Assembly (NCBI GenBank): GCA_016177735.1
Contig: JACOUS010000021.1
Location: forward strand, 1-64,000
DNA: 64,000 bases
Direction: 5' to 3'
Source: Ignavibacteriales bacterium
GTDB taxonomy: Bacteria > Bacteroidota > Ignavibacteria > Ignavibacteriales > Melioribacteraceae
Position 1 is the first letter of the stretch; each line of letters opens with the position of its first letter. Positions 35,101-41,973 of the stretch are shown here, one piece after another. Position numbers and translations under genes: made by a program. The notes under the pieces are model-generated. The model had not been told where the DNA came from and did no database searches. It saw only the letters and a list, made by a program, of their open reading frames with translations.

Positions 35101-35910
35101 ATTAATACAAACAATATCGTTTAACCCATTCAGGTATTTATTGTAGTTATCTGGCAAAGCTTCGATTGCATAAACCTCGGCAGACGGAAATACTTTTTTG
35201 AAATACTGAGAGTCGTTGGCATCCAGCGCACCAATTTCGACAACGGTTTTAATTTCGTTTCCGCCGGCAAACATTTGTTTTGCCTTGCTTACAAAGGCAG
35301 GCATTGTAATTGACTTATTAACATTTCTATCAAAATAATCTTTCGCAAATGCAATATTTTTTTCTTCGCTGCTTTCCCATGAAAGTTGAGTTTTCCTTTT
35401 TCGTATTAGAGTCAATCCGGGATGAATCGGAATCGTCATCATCTCAAATTCATCGTTATGTTTTTTCAATTCCTCAATTACCAAATACGCATCACCGCAA
35501 TAACCTTTATCGGTGTACTGTAAATTTTTCGGATGAGTATCATGCAATAAAATCAAACCGTGATCTTTCACATACGGAAAAAAATTCCAAAAATCTTTCA
35601 GCACTGATTCTTTTGAATGATCGGCATCAATAAAAAGCATATCTATTGAGATTGGATTCTCTTTCAAAGCGTCTGCAAACTGGTCTGTAGTTGAATTCAC
35701 AAAAACTGTTTTCTCCGAAACAGTCATATGTTTTCCGGCAGACGGAGAAACATCAACTCCAATAAGAATATCGGCATACGGAACAATTTTGTTGAACAAC
35801 CCGCATTGATACAATCCCAACTCAACATAAATTTTTGGTCTGTATTGAGAAGCGAGATATACTATAAAATCTTCATGCCAATTTTCTTTTCTCTCAATAG
35901 GTTGATTCAT
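29116..35910 (-). CDS. Giant multidomain glycosyltransferase/methyltransferase (about 2,264 residues)
   Basis: A very long single frame from the ATG at 35910; the earlier in-frame start (35931) would overlap the upstream gene by 20 bp. Domains in order, residue numbers approximate: class I methyltransferase (15-190; ELGLYQCG near 30, FIDADHSKES near 100); FkbM-type methyltransferase (220-395; VVEIGALDAN); GT2 (427-600; VVYDDGSTDG near 463, LWLDADEVL); second GT2 (688-860; NSDMAF); GT-B/GT4-like (1040-1240; PIGVDDDLF, GDLSEVKGW); third GT2 (1263-1500; VIVPVYNHDQYLGEAL, VNDGSTDNT); four-cysteine zinc ribbon (1680-1715); GT4 (1750-2080; GGGTKVLFKHIEW, EGFSLPLLEAMACGTPT); TPR-like end (2110-2264). 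It would build and methylate a glycan, most likely on flagellin given its place upstream of the gene. Confidence 0.9.
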   Translation of the reverse strand: MNQPIERKENWHEDFIVYLASQYRPKIYVELGLYQCGLFNKIVPYADILIGVDVSPSAGKHMTVSEKTVFVNSTTDQFADALKENPISIDMLFIDADHSKESVLKDFWNFFPYVKDHGLILLHDTHPKNLQYTDKGYCGDAYLVIEELKKHNDEFEMMTIPIHPGLTLIRKRKTQLSWESSEEKNIAFAKDYFDRNVNKSITMPAFVSKAKQMFAGGNEIKTVVEIGALDANDSQYFKKVFPSAEVYAIEALPDNYNKYLNGLNDIVCINAVISDRDGEVDFYKKKINGIHSIFNRGNEYGNEVIKLPSYRFETLAKKYNIEKVDMMKIDVEGAAIEVLEGMGGLLSTVKIMHLESESYPFFEGQKLHNEVVKYLEEKGFSLLELTSFPIQPGRLQYDSLWINDVYLNNSNTNEIAVVDEGKNQASRYKIVCITQVYNEIRKENLERFWKFIEPVCDGLVVYDDGSTDGSYEYMLDKAIFTLRAGENDFKNEVNHKKILLEYALKLEPDFILWLDADEVLTANANIELHKLCKYADENNIDGISLHEINLWRSHSWKRIDNSYDLGWFVRLWRVTPELGFKDSGPGLHQQQYPHSISKIERTNNVGVIHYGFASDRSLAFKYLVYRSHGQTGWALERLLDEKTLTLEKVDEKLFPAGLYIDDDKPFQRGFNEALASLDDYKDEVFKPRISIVCLIYKSTDWLKFVYEQVLKYTDLRDKEFYFVANDANEEVLRYLNENYIPNYVWNNSSEQRKEWYINNVYRAWNYAAEKAKGDYLLFINSDMAFSENWVENLFGKISGNNCVASRLVESGKLLSGDHAVSKNFGRTVNDYDEIAFQEFAKTISEENLVNGGLFMPLLIRKDDFVKAGGYPEGNVIPGTEIFNPAIAKKGEACVSGDVVLMQKLTSIGIQHTTTYDSVVYHFQCGEMDSAGTVESQHNEVRTIICNDYLLGRMGEKTMWGFLLSNLPNAVGVDMDSLHVTKNFEVEARKHLKENCPENAVVVQNATFIDLIDNDHFTILYLQDNLRAMGRKSFQQEVNIKHADLLVTNSKITAASYPEYNFEIIPIGVDDDLFRPLDKKIVRSEFNIPNSKVGIFVGDLSEVKGWENVKKVIDNHDEIFWIIVSKDNKQYEKKNCRTFNRIDQTKLAKLLNCADFFILGSPVETQCLAAIEACFCNLPVIMHNTGIFADFMEEERACVGYFGDDFEKGLSEVLEKKYSPREMMFEKKLTINGMVEKWKTLISMARFFAEQKKLKPAVERPPFFSVIVPVYNHDQYLGEALDTLLAQTFTNWEAIIVNDGSTDNTKEVIAKYLSLDKRFKAIHKENGGVSSALNAGIKNAKGEWFCWLSSDDWFEPNKLEIHYKAIAQFPEIKFFTSHWFIYLQQTGQKIKTGTWLEPFEREFQVTRFFWANYVHGNSIAIHKSVFDNVGLFNENLRQGQDFDMWLRISAQYESVFIDNRTCTTRIHPGQTTNSFIEGGVLDSTRALYKFLNQNSFEKLFPLLDLTIDQHILLAINEVIYVTTKDNAFLYKCGFTSVLIEKMLAWVGKQQPSLRNAIMRKIEEIVNFYLKELIHPDVKPLLKKFLSKKAHDDSGYDLVKEGMTYVEKLIKEGDQKNAMAVEIYFDKILKTNADDLKNYSKFVPRLIGFPENQIYKQLDPKDIISWDIKPSKVYSSSVLHKMKFKCSECGGHVRINFISKMEKSNSESNFICPSCKTGYKYDDIDLDKDLIAFNQTAAKSSAAVSSRCVAFFIADASVIGGGTKVLFKHIEWLKNFGIGVVVYSYAVKPAWTHVDVKYIQLKDGQLIENNKYDLFIVFSIFDLPMMLNHAPLEKIVHICQGYEGYHYGVTYEELRSDKHLLTKLHAVPVKNIVVSKHLSELFKEKFDRETEYVPNGVDHKIFYPNFDYMKREKSIVFIGNPKYLLKGLLFLSQAIRTLQNSQLNISGLKLYLIFGSEIEDSEEMVEQLQKELNCVIELKTKQTSTEIAELIRKVSLVACTSWYEGFSLPLLEAMACGTPTITTKNMGAESFCFDGYNSFLIDYGNVTELSRRIAEIFYKKIPLNDVLEKGLLTSIEYSEYNSVSRYIEAYQKLLTIEFDSKNVQKLLNKYQNFTRADLDLHLNNIQIDKSAGSLNDFIEEAKFYLEGNNLELALISIENAIEMFEADTADIDISELLGLAGKLSFALNDIQKAKNYFEQQLNYSPDSSSACLGLGDVLLAENQFENAKAMYEWALKNDPQNLEAQQKLSSVNELLGYEINHTSLVE

Positions 35911-35911
35911 G

Positions 35912-36730
35912 TTATGCTTCCTTGTAAGCAAAAAATTCTTTCATTGCTTTAATTTGTTCTTCGAGATTTTTCTTTGCTGTTCGTGCCGAAAGCGGATAGA
36001 CACTGCCCAAGCTTCTATCAATTGCGTCTTTGGCTTCTGCCGGATTGATCTTCAAATTCAATTCGTAAACTCTGCTGAATATTTGCAAAAGTTCATGCTT
36101 GTTAACGGTGTTCGGAGAGTGGATGTGAAAGATTCCTTTTTGATAAAGATTGTTCTTCAAAATATTTTCGATAACTTCTGCGAGATACAAAGTTGTAACG
36201 CCATTCCACAAATGATTTGTAAATCCGTTCACTTCTTTTCCGGCTTGACTTTTTGCCCATTCGAGCAGAGAGCGGCTCTGCCCGTTCTCTTCGCCAATAA
36301 TTGAAGTGCGGAGAACCATGCAGTCTTTATTTTCGCCGGCATTTTTGCTCAAGCCGTAAAGATCATCTGCATCGAAATAATCTTCTTCGGTGTACTTCCC
36401 TTTTTTGCCGGTGTAAACGCAGTCGGTTGTAACGTGAAAACATTTTATTCCTCGCTTGTTACAAACCTTTGCAAGATTTCTTGGAAAGAGAGAATTTATT
36501 TTTAGAACATTTTCTATTGTGTTCTTTGCAATTGTTGGCTTAATCACTCCGGCGCAGTTGATTACAACGTCAACGCCATCGAGAAATGATTCGAACTTTT
36601 CTGTCGGATCGTTCGCAATATCAAATTCATTGCGCGAGATTTCCACGACATCGTACTCCTTCGATTTGAAATACGAGCTGACAGCGTAGCCGAGCATCCC
36701 GGTTGTACCGATTATCAAAATTTTTTCCAT
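35912..36730 (-). CDS. RmlD-like NAD(P)-dependent sugar reductase
   Basis: A protein of 272 residues from the ATG at 36730 (GAGAGGT upstream); an in-frame start at 36763 lies within the upstream gene and is rejected. It is an SDR fold of the dTDP-4-dehydrorhamnose reductase type: ILIIGTTGMLGYAVSSYF, NCAGVIKPTIA, HVTTDCVYTGKKG and YGLSKNAGE. It may reduce a 4-keto nucleotide sugar. With the cupin and 2-epimerase-like neighbours it resembles a split version of the CapF/FnlB reductase-epimerase that makes UDP-L-fucosamine-type sugars. Confidence 0.8.
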   Translation of the reverse strand: MEKILIIGTTGMLGYAVSSYFKSKEYDVVEISRNEFDIANDPTEKFESFLDGVDVVINCAGVIKPTIAKNTIENVLKINSLFPRNLAKVCNKRGIKCFHVTTDCVYTGKKGKYTEEDYFDADDLYGLSKNAGENKDCMVLRTSIIGEENGQSRSLLEWAKSQAGKEVNGFTNHLWNGVTTLYLAEVIENILKNNLYQKGIFHIHSPNTVNKHELLQIFSRVYELNLKINPAEAKDAIDRSLGSVYPLSARTAKKNLEEQIKAMKEFFAYKEA

Positions 36731-36732
36731 TG

Positions 36733-37197
36733 TTACCTCTCTTCCACTTTCCACGGGTCCCAATAATGTGCGTCGTAACGAACATCATCATTGAGACTGT
36801 CTTTTAGTTCAGACGTTGAAAAGAAAATTATTTTTGTGTCTTCGGTTAACGACAGAAATCCGTTTGCATATCCGGCTGGAATAAACAGAACGGAGGGATT
36901 TTTTTCGCTGAGTACAAACCGATGTATTTTCAAATTTCTGGATGGCATTTCCCAATTATCAATCTGCACAGCGCCGATAACCGCAGAACCTTTTACAACC
37001 ATTACATATTTTGATTCATTGCGGTGGGCGTGCCATGCGCGTACAAATCCTTGTTTATGATTTTCGACCGTGTAAAATCTTTTCACACCGTCGAAGTTGA
37101 AATCATTGACAAAACTTACAGTGCCGCGGTCATCAACAGCGAGACCGCCTTTTAATAACTGCGGAGCTGTTTCGATTTCTGCAATTTGTTCGAACAT
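36733..37197 (-). CDS. Cupin-fold sugar epimerase/isomerase-like protein (RmlC/WxcM type)
   Basis: A protein of 154 residues. A double-stranded beta-helix with VKRFYTVENHKQGFVRAWHA, then H-x-N and FIPAGYANGFLSL, plus a final DAHYWDPW. The RxWHxH region and the FIPAGYA strand are typical of RmlC/WxcM-like enzymes acting on 3- or 5-positions of keto sugars. It starts at the base shared with the stop of the preceding SDR gene and ends 2 bp before the reductase, so it is in one operon. Which position it epimerises is not decided. Confidence 0.78.
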   Translation of the reverse strand: MFEQIAEIETAPQLLKGGLAVDDRGTVSFVNDFNFDGVKRFYTVENHKQGFVRAWHAHRNESKYVMVVKGSAVIGAVQIDNWEMPSRNLKIHRFVLSEKNPSVLFIPAGYANGFLSLTEDTKIIFFSTSELKDSLNDDVRYDAHYWDPWKVEER

Positions 37198-38168
37198 TAC
37201 GCAGCCTCTACTTCTTTGAATTTATTGATCAGTTCTTCATAGTGTTCTTTCAAGTACGCCTGATTTGAATAGCGCGGACTCTTCAAATCTTTAATGCGTT
37301 TTGTTTCCACCAAAAATTTTAATTCCTCTATTCCTTCGTCAACGGAATGAATAGACTTGAACCCGAAAACTTCTTCGGCTTTTTTTGCCGAGACGCGGTA
37401 ATTGCGCGTATCCTGAAACGGCATATCGGTGTGTTCGATAACCATATCGGGAAAATGCATTCGAACTTGATAAGCCAAATCCATTATGCGCACATTCTGC
37501 CGCGCAAGATTGTAAACGCCTTTGTGTTCTGTTTCCAAATTCATCAACACAGCGCGTGCAACATCTTTAACATGAAGCAGCGGACGGAATTGATCGCCGC
37601 CGAATACACTGATTTGTCCTTCAACGAATGCTCGCACGGTTAAAATGTTCACAACCAAATCCAGACGGATGCGCGAATAAAGATCACCGACACCGAACAA
37701 CGTTCCGAGCCGGAAGATGATTGCATTTTTATGTTTCAAAAATTTCTCTGCGTTCAATTTTGTTTCTGCGTAAATGGATAACGGATTTGTCGAAGAAGTT
37801 TCGTTCAACTCGCTGTTTTGCGCGCCGTACACCGAACATGTTGACATAAAAACAATTCTGCCGTCGTAATTATCAGCAAGCCAAGCAACAGAATCCTGAT
37901 TGATTGATTTTGTCAGTTCGGGATTCAACTGGCAAGCGCCGTCTCCAACAATAGCTGCAAGCCAAACAACGGCATCCGCCCATTTGAGATGCGGAATTAA
38001 TTTTTCATGATCGCGCACATCTCCGTAAATAAAATCGACCGGCTTCCGGAAAGAATCTTCGTAAAGAAGCGCATCATAAACACGAACGTTGTAATTAGAT
38101 TGTTGTATTAAATCCGTGATTGCACCGCCTACATAACCGGCGCCGCCAACTATCAATACATTTTTCAT
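37197..38168 (-). CDS. NAD-dependent nucleotide-sugar epimerase/dehydratase
   Basis: A protein of 323 residues with an extended SDR fold: VLIVGGAGYVGGAITDLI, FIYGDVRDHEKLIPHL, VFMSTCSVYG and the catalytic YAETKLNAEKFL. The AAIVGDGACQLNPE segment (loop after the GxxxGxG strand) and a C-terminal DTRNYRVSAKKAEEVFGF are typical of sugar-modifying members. It would convert a UDP- or dTDP-sugar for the glycosylation island. It is one base from the upstream 2-epimerase-like gene. Confidence 0.83.
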   Translation of the reverse strand: MKNVLIVGGAGYVGGAITDLIQQSNYNVRVYDALLYEDSFRKPVDFIYGDVRDHEKLIPHLKWADAVVWLAAIVGDGACQLNPELTKSINQDSVAWLADNYDGRIVFMSTCSVYGAQNSELNETSSTNPLSIYAETKLNAEKFLKHKNAIIFRLGTLFGVGDLYSRIRLDLVVNILTVRAFVEGQISVFGGDQFRPLLHVKDVARAVLMNLETEHKGVYNLARQNVRIMDLAYQVRMHFPDMVIEHTDMPFQDTRNYRVSAKKAEEVFGFKSIHSVDEGIEELKFLVETKRIKDLKSPRYSNQAYLKEHYEELINKFKEVEAA

Positions 38169-38169
38169 G

Positions 38170-39240
38170 TTAGAGTTTCCTTTTAAGTATGTTTACAATT
38201 TTTTCGGATGTGGTTCCGTCGCCGAGCCACTTCAATTGTTTTTTTGAAACGGAATAATTTTCGAAAAACGAAATTGTTTCGGAAAGCATTTTGCTGATTG
38301 GTTTTGTCTCGCCGATTAAAATGCTGTTTCCGTTTTCGATTGATTCGGGTCGCTCGGTTTTTAAACGCGGTACTGCAACCGGCACACCGAGCAATGGGCA
38401 TTCTTCCTGACTTGTGCCCGAATCCGATACTATTCCGTATGCGTTGTATTGAAGATTCAAGTAATCCAGAAATCCGTACGGACCAACGAGTTTGATATTT
38501 TTTTTATCCGCGAGAAGATTATTCTGCTCAATCAATTTTACGGCGCGGTTGAATTTTACCAGCCGCACTTCCAAACCGGTTTTCTTTCCAAGCTGATCGA
38601 GAAATGTTAGAATATGATTGTATTGTTTTACGTCTTTCAAATTTTCACTGCGGTGAATATCGGCAACAATAAAATCGCACGAACGTTTCCCTTGCGGCAT
38701 ATATTGCTGAACTACTTCAACAATCGTATTGCCGACAACAAAAATTTTCTCCGCTTCCTTATTTTCCTGAATCAATCTTTCTTTGTAGATGGGCGTGTAA
38801 ACAAAAACGAGATCGGATACATAATCGCAGATAACACGGTTAACTTCTTCGGGCATTCTTCTATCGTATGAACGCATTCCGCCTTCGATGTGACCGATTT
38901 TGTAACCTTCCTTAAAAAGCGGCGCACTTACCATTGCAGAGTTTGAATCACCCAAAAAAAGAATTATTGCCGGCTCAATTTTTTTCCGCTTCAATAAATG
39001 GATTACTTCTTTGGACAGATACGATAACTGCTCGTAATGATTAGTACTGTTCTGCCCGGTCGCAAGCGTGAAATCGGGTTTGCGGATTTTGAGTTCGCTG
39101 AAAAAAATTTTGCTCAACTCGTCATCGTAATGCTGACCGGTGTGAATCATAATGTGTTCAAAATTTTGATCGAGTCGCTCAAAAACTTTGCTCATTCGTA
39201 TAAAGTCCGGGCGGATGCCCGTTATGGTAACTATTTTCAT
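38170..39240 (-). CDS. UDP-GlcNAc 2-epimerase family protein (WecB/Cap5G-like)
   Basis: A protein of 356 residues from the ATG at 39240; an in-frame start at 39288 has no support. A GT-B-like epimerase fold: VTITGIRPDFIRMSKVFERL, HIMIHTGQHYDDELSKIFF, GHIEGGMRSYDRRMPEE and SDSGTSQEECPLLGVP. The HTGQ.YD.EL..IFF and RKPD features recall Cap5G/FnlC, which makes UDP-L-FucNAc. The usual GTRPE start reads GIRPD, a common variation in this group. It is probably the first gene of the nucleotide-sugar/glycosylation operon. Confidence 0.85.
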   Translation of the reverse strand: MKIVTITGIRPDFIRMSKVFERLDQNFEHIMIHTGQHYDDELSKIFFSELKIRKPDFTLATGQNSTNHYEQLSYLSKEVIHLLKRKKIEPAIILFLGDSNSAMVSAPLFKEGYKIGHIEGGMRSYDRRMPEEVNRVICDYVSDLVFVYTPIYKERLIQENKEAEKIFVVGNTIVEVVQQYMPQGKRSCDFIVADIHRSENLKDVKQYNHILTFLDQLGKKTGLEVRLVKFNRAVKLIEQNNLLADKKNIKLVGPYGFLDYLNLQYNAYGIVSDSGTSQEECPLLGVPVAVPRLKTERPESIENGNSILIGETKPISKMLSETISFFENYSVSKKQLKWLGDGTTSEKIVNILKRKL

Positions 39241-39345
39241 TAAATCCGGATTTCGTTTGCATCCTCTGAGACAAAATTTATACCACAAGTATTGTGGATT
39301 TTTTAAAGATATCGAGGCGCAGTCTGTTTGATTTTATCAGGTTGG

Positions 39346-39413
39346 CTAATATTGTGCAACAAAATTTATAATGATATTAACACCAATATTTTGTATAATA
39401 ATTTATAATCATT
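39346..39413 (+). promoter_or_regulatory. Candidate operator of the MazF module (direct repeats)
   Basis: CTAATATTGTG...TTTATAAT (39346-39376) and CCAATATTTTG...TTTATAAT (39383-39413) are about 75 percent identical 31-bp copies with centres 37 bp apart, just upstream of the antitoxin gene. Direct repeats in this place suit self-repression by the antitoxin. Confidence 0.45.
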
Positions 39414-39435
39414 CAACAGACAGATTAAAAATGAT

Positions 39436-39678
39436 ATGAAACCATTAATTACACTGCCGGCTCATTTTGACGGCAAAGCAATAATTCTTGATGCCCCATT
39501 CAAATTAAAATCTGATGCTAAATTATTAGTAACAGTATTGCAGTCCGGCGAGTATGCCGAAGAAAAGGAAGAGTGGGATGTTTCATCATTACTTCAGTTG
39601 AACAAAGCTTACTCAAAAGATGAGCCTGAGTATTCTCTTTCCTTAGTTAAGGAACCTAATCCGGAATATAAAAAATGA
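39436..39678 (+). CDS. Antitoxin partner of MazF-type toxin
   Basis: A protein of 80 residues. The N-terminal half (ITLPAHFDGKAIILDAPFKL) is short beta-like sequence of the kind seen in many antitoxins of unnamed families; the C-terminal half is charged and disordered-looking, ending in NPEYKK. The toxin gene start overlaps the stop (ATGA). No known DNA-binding fold is evident, so the name rests on the toxin partner. Confidence 0.72.
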   Translation: MKPLITLPAHFDGKAIILDAPFKLKSDAKLLVTVLQSGEYAEEKEEWDVSSLLQLNKAYSKDEPEYSLSLVKEPNPEYKK

Positions 39679-40016
39679 AAGAGGGTGATACTGCACTCGT
39701 TGCGCTTCCACAGATGGACGGCGGAAATAAAATCAGACCGGTATTGCTTCTTCGTCAACTACCGGCTCCATATTATGATTTTCTTGTCTGCGGTATTAGT
39801 TCTCAAACTCACCAAATGATTAAGAATTTCGATGATATTATCGCTGAACGAGATGACGATTTTAAGAAAAGTGGAATCGTTAAAGAATCAATAATCCGCC
39901 TAAGTTTCCTTGCGGTTATTCCAAGAAATTTTATTGCCGGCACAATCGGAAGTATCTCCGAAGAGCGTCATCAAAGAGTTTTACATAGATTAAGCGATTA
40001 TCTTGTGAAGAGATAA
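39675..40016 (+). CDS. MazF/PemK-family toxin
   Basis: A protein of 113 residues with the PemK/MazF fold: GDTALVALPQMDGGNKIRPV, LLLRQLPAPYYDFLVCGIS and a final IAGTIGSISEERHQRVLHRL. MazF-family toxins are ribosome-independent mRNA interferases. It overlaps the antitoxin by four bases. The module sits between the glycosylation island and the unknown flagellar-linked operon and is not part of the cassette array. Confidence 0.83.
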   Translation: MKEGDTALVALPQMDGGNKIRPVLLLRQLPAPYYDFLVCGISSQTHQMIKNFDDIIAERDDDFKKSGIVKESIIRLSFLAVIPRNFIAGTIGSISEERHQRVLHRLSDYLVKR

Positions 40017-40140
40017 TGACTGGGTTAGTTTTTCAGATACGCTATCTCACCAAAGTCTTTTCGAGACAGCAACTTTTTTTTGCTCTTGCTCATTTTTGAT
40101 AACCAGGTAGGCTACTCTGCTAAGTTTATGCAGATAAAAA

Positions 40141-41973
40141 TTATTCTATGTTTTCCAAACTCTCCTCAAATGATTTGATTTTTGCCTCGGCAAGTTCAGT
40201 CAATTCTTTCCGATTCGAGTCTCTTAGTGAGCTTAAATCTCCAACGTTCTTTCTATGATTCGTCAGACTGTTATTAATGTTTTCAATCATCACTTTTTCT
40301 TTATGCTCTGCGTATTCCTTAGTTTCTTGAATAGAACGGTTCTTTTGTACCTTCAGCAAATTAAGTTTTCTTAATAGCCGCTGTTTTTCTTCGGAGCGGT
40401 CTATAAGAACGAGCGCGGCAATAATAAGCGTCAGAAGCCCGCCGACAAGAAAACTAATTACTCCCCATTTGAGTCCTCCGAAAATCATATTCATCAACGC
40501 GGCGTTGGAATCGGAAAAGTCATTGGCTACGGCATTAGAATGACTTGCAACACCGCCGATGATTGCAACCATCAAAGCAAGTATCGTATTGTATGCCATG
40601 TTTGAAGAAAACGACCGCTGTGTGTTGTAACGATCCGTGTTGGGCAGATTTATAATTCTATCTTCAATCCCTCTAGCATTATTTTCATATTCATCATTAA
40701 TATTCTGAATTGCTTTGTTAAGTTTCTCGCGCGACTTTGCTTTGAAATTTTCCAATTCAAAGTGGAGATGTTTTTCTGCTTCCTGATTGCTTCTAATTTG
40801 TTCGTCTAAAACTGCGAGCTGGGATTCAATTTCTTTCTGCTCTTGTCTCTTAAATTCCTTTACAAGATTGTGAACAATGCCGTTATATTTTTTCTCTAAC
40901 TCAGGATAAAGTCCTATTATCATTGTATTCTGAGAGCCGGAATAATTTTGAGCAACTTTCTCAAGGAACGAAACACCACGGGATATTTCCTCGGTCAAAT
41001 ATTTATTTATCTCTTTGGCTTTAAGAGCCGCAATATTTTTTTGTAAGGTGATTAAAGCGTTGTGATCGTTTGCCCGGTAAACCTGAAGTATTTGTTCAAT
41101 AAGGTTGGTAGCCTTCCAAAAATTCTTTTCATAAAAAACGTTGTAAAAAAAACAATTCTTAAAAAAGTAATTAAACATGCCCGGATTATTGGCGTCCATT
41201 GCAATGGTTAACCGGTGAAAATCATAAGTAATTACTTCTTTCAAATAGAACGAGGCAAGATCATCATGTTCAAGATTTATTTCAGTCAATGCACAGTAAA
41301 TCTTTGCTGTAATTCCATTGGCTTTTATGTCCAATGCTTCTTTAAAAACAGCATTTGCAATTTCATATTGTTTCTCTTTGAAATGAACAAAGCCGATGTA
41401 AAGGCTAAGTATATATTCCAATTCTTGTTTAACATTGGCGGCAAGTCTGGAGTTGTTTACTAATTCTTTTGCGTGAGTAAATAATTCCAAAGCCTTAACC
41501 GGATTATAAAATGAATTATGATGCAAATAGATAACAGCTTGTATAATCAGCTTAAAGAAATTATGCTTGTGTACATCTCTTTCAATAAAACTAATAGCGA
41601 GGTTAGCATAATACTCTTTTTCATTTTTTAGTTTGGAAGTTACCCATTTGATATAATTTTCTTTAATCGATTTGTGGAGATCAAAATAGCGCGCCCTTGC
41701 AAAATTAAGCCGCATGTATTCTTCAATTTGGTTTAACAGCCATGATTCGTAAGTCCAGTAAACCGGCGCATTTGAATACGGTATGTAAATTTCTTTGAGA
41801 TCATTCGGAAGTTCGAGAGATAATATCCTGATACTTTCTTTAATGCTGTTTATGTAATCGAACTCACCTTTCAAATCGATTTGGAAATGTTCTTTGCCCA
41901 ATTTATAGAAAAGCGACTGAACGGAATCATTATTAGAGCCGACACTGCTATATTTTTCCATCATTTCAAACAT
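40141..41973 (-). CDS. Large TPR-like/coiled-coil protein with two membrane helices, unknown function
   Basis: A protein of 610 residues with no recognised enzyme motif. The N-terminal half is helical with TPR-like pairs (ALELFTHAKELVNNSRLAAN, HFKEKQYEIANAVFKEALDI). A coiled-coil stretch (EIESQLAVLDEQIRSNQEAE and beyond) comes near residues 365-445, then two membrane helices (about 460-480 and 500-530) and a final charged helix. The start overlaps the end of the PAS-kinase gene by eight bases, so translation is coupled. It is the last gene of an operon behind a sigma-28 promoter. Function unknown; a link to motility or chemotaxis signalling is inferred. Confidence 0.7.
   Translation of the reverse strand: MFEMMEKYSSVGSNNDSVQSLFYKLGKEHFQIDLKGEFDYINSIKESIRILSLELPNDLKEIYIPYSNAPVYWTYESWLLNQIEEYMRLNFARARYFDLHKSIKENYIKWVTSKLKNEKEYYANLAISFIERDVHKHNFFKLIIQAVIYLHHNSFYNPVKALELFTHAKELVNNSRLAANVKQELEYILSLYIGFVHFKEKQYEIANAVFKEALDIKANGITAKIYCALTEINLEHDDLASFYLKEVITYDFHRLTIAMDANNPGMFNYFFKNCFFYNVFYEKNFWKATNLIEQILQVYRANDHNALITLQKNIAALKAKEINKYLTEEISRGVSFLEKVAQNYSGSQNTMIIGLYPELEKKYNGIVHNLVKEFKRQEQKEIESQLAVLDEQIRSNQEAEKHLHFELENFKAKSREKLNKAIQNINDEYENNARGIEDRIINLPNTDRYNTQRSFSSNMAYNTILALMVAIIGGVASHSNAVANDFSDSNAALMNMIFGGLKWGVISFLVGGLLTLIIAALVLIDRSEEKQRLLRKLNLLKVQKNRSIQETKEYAEHKEKVMIENINNSLTNHRKNVGDLSSLRDSNRKELTELAEAKIKSFEESLENIE

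Noticed and set aside
35911-35931. Earlier start for the giant transferase
   Set aside because: It would overlap the end of the reductase gene; the ATG at 35910 fits the tight operon spacing.
29184-35952. Many opposite-strand frames of 60-95 codons within the giant transferase gene
   Set aside because: They mirror a strongly conserved coding frame and have no supporting start signals or domains.
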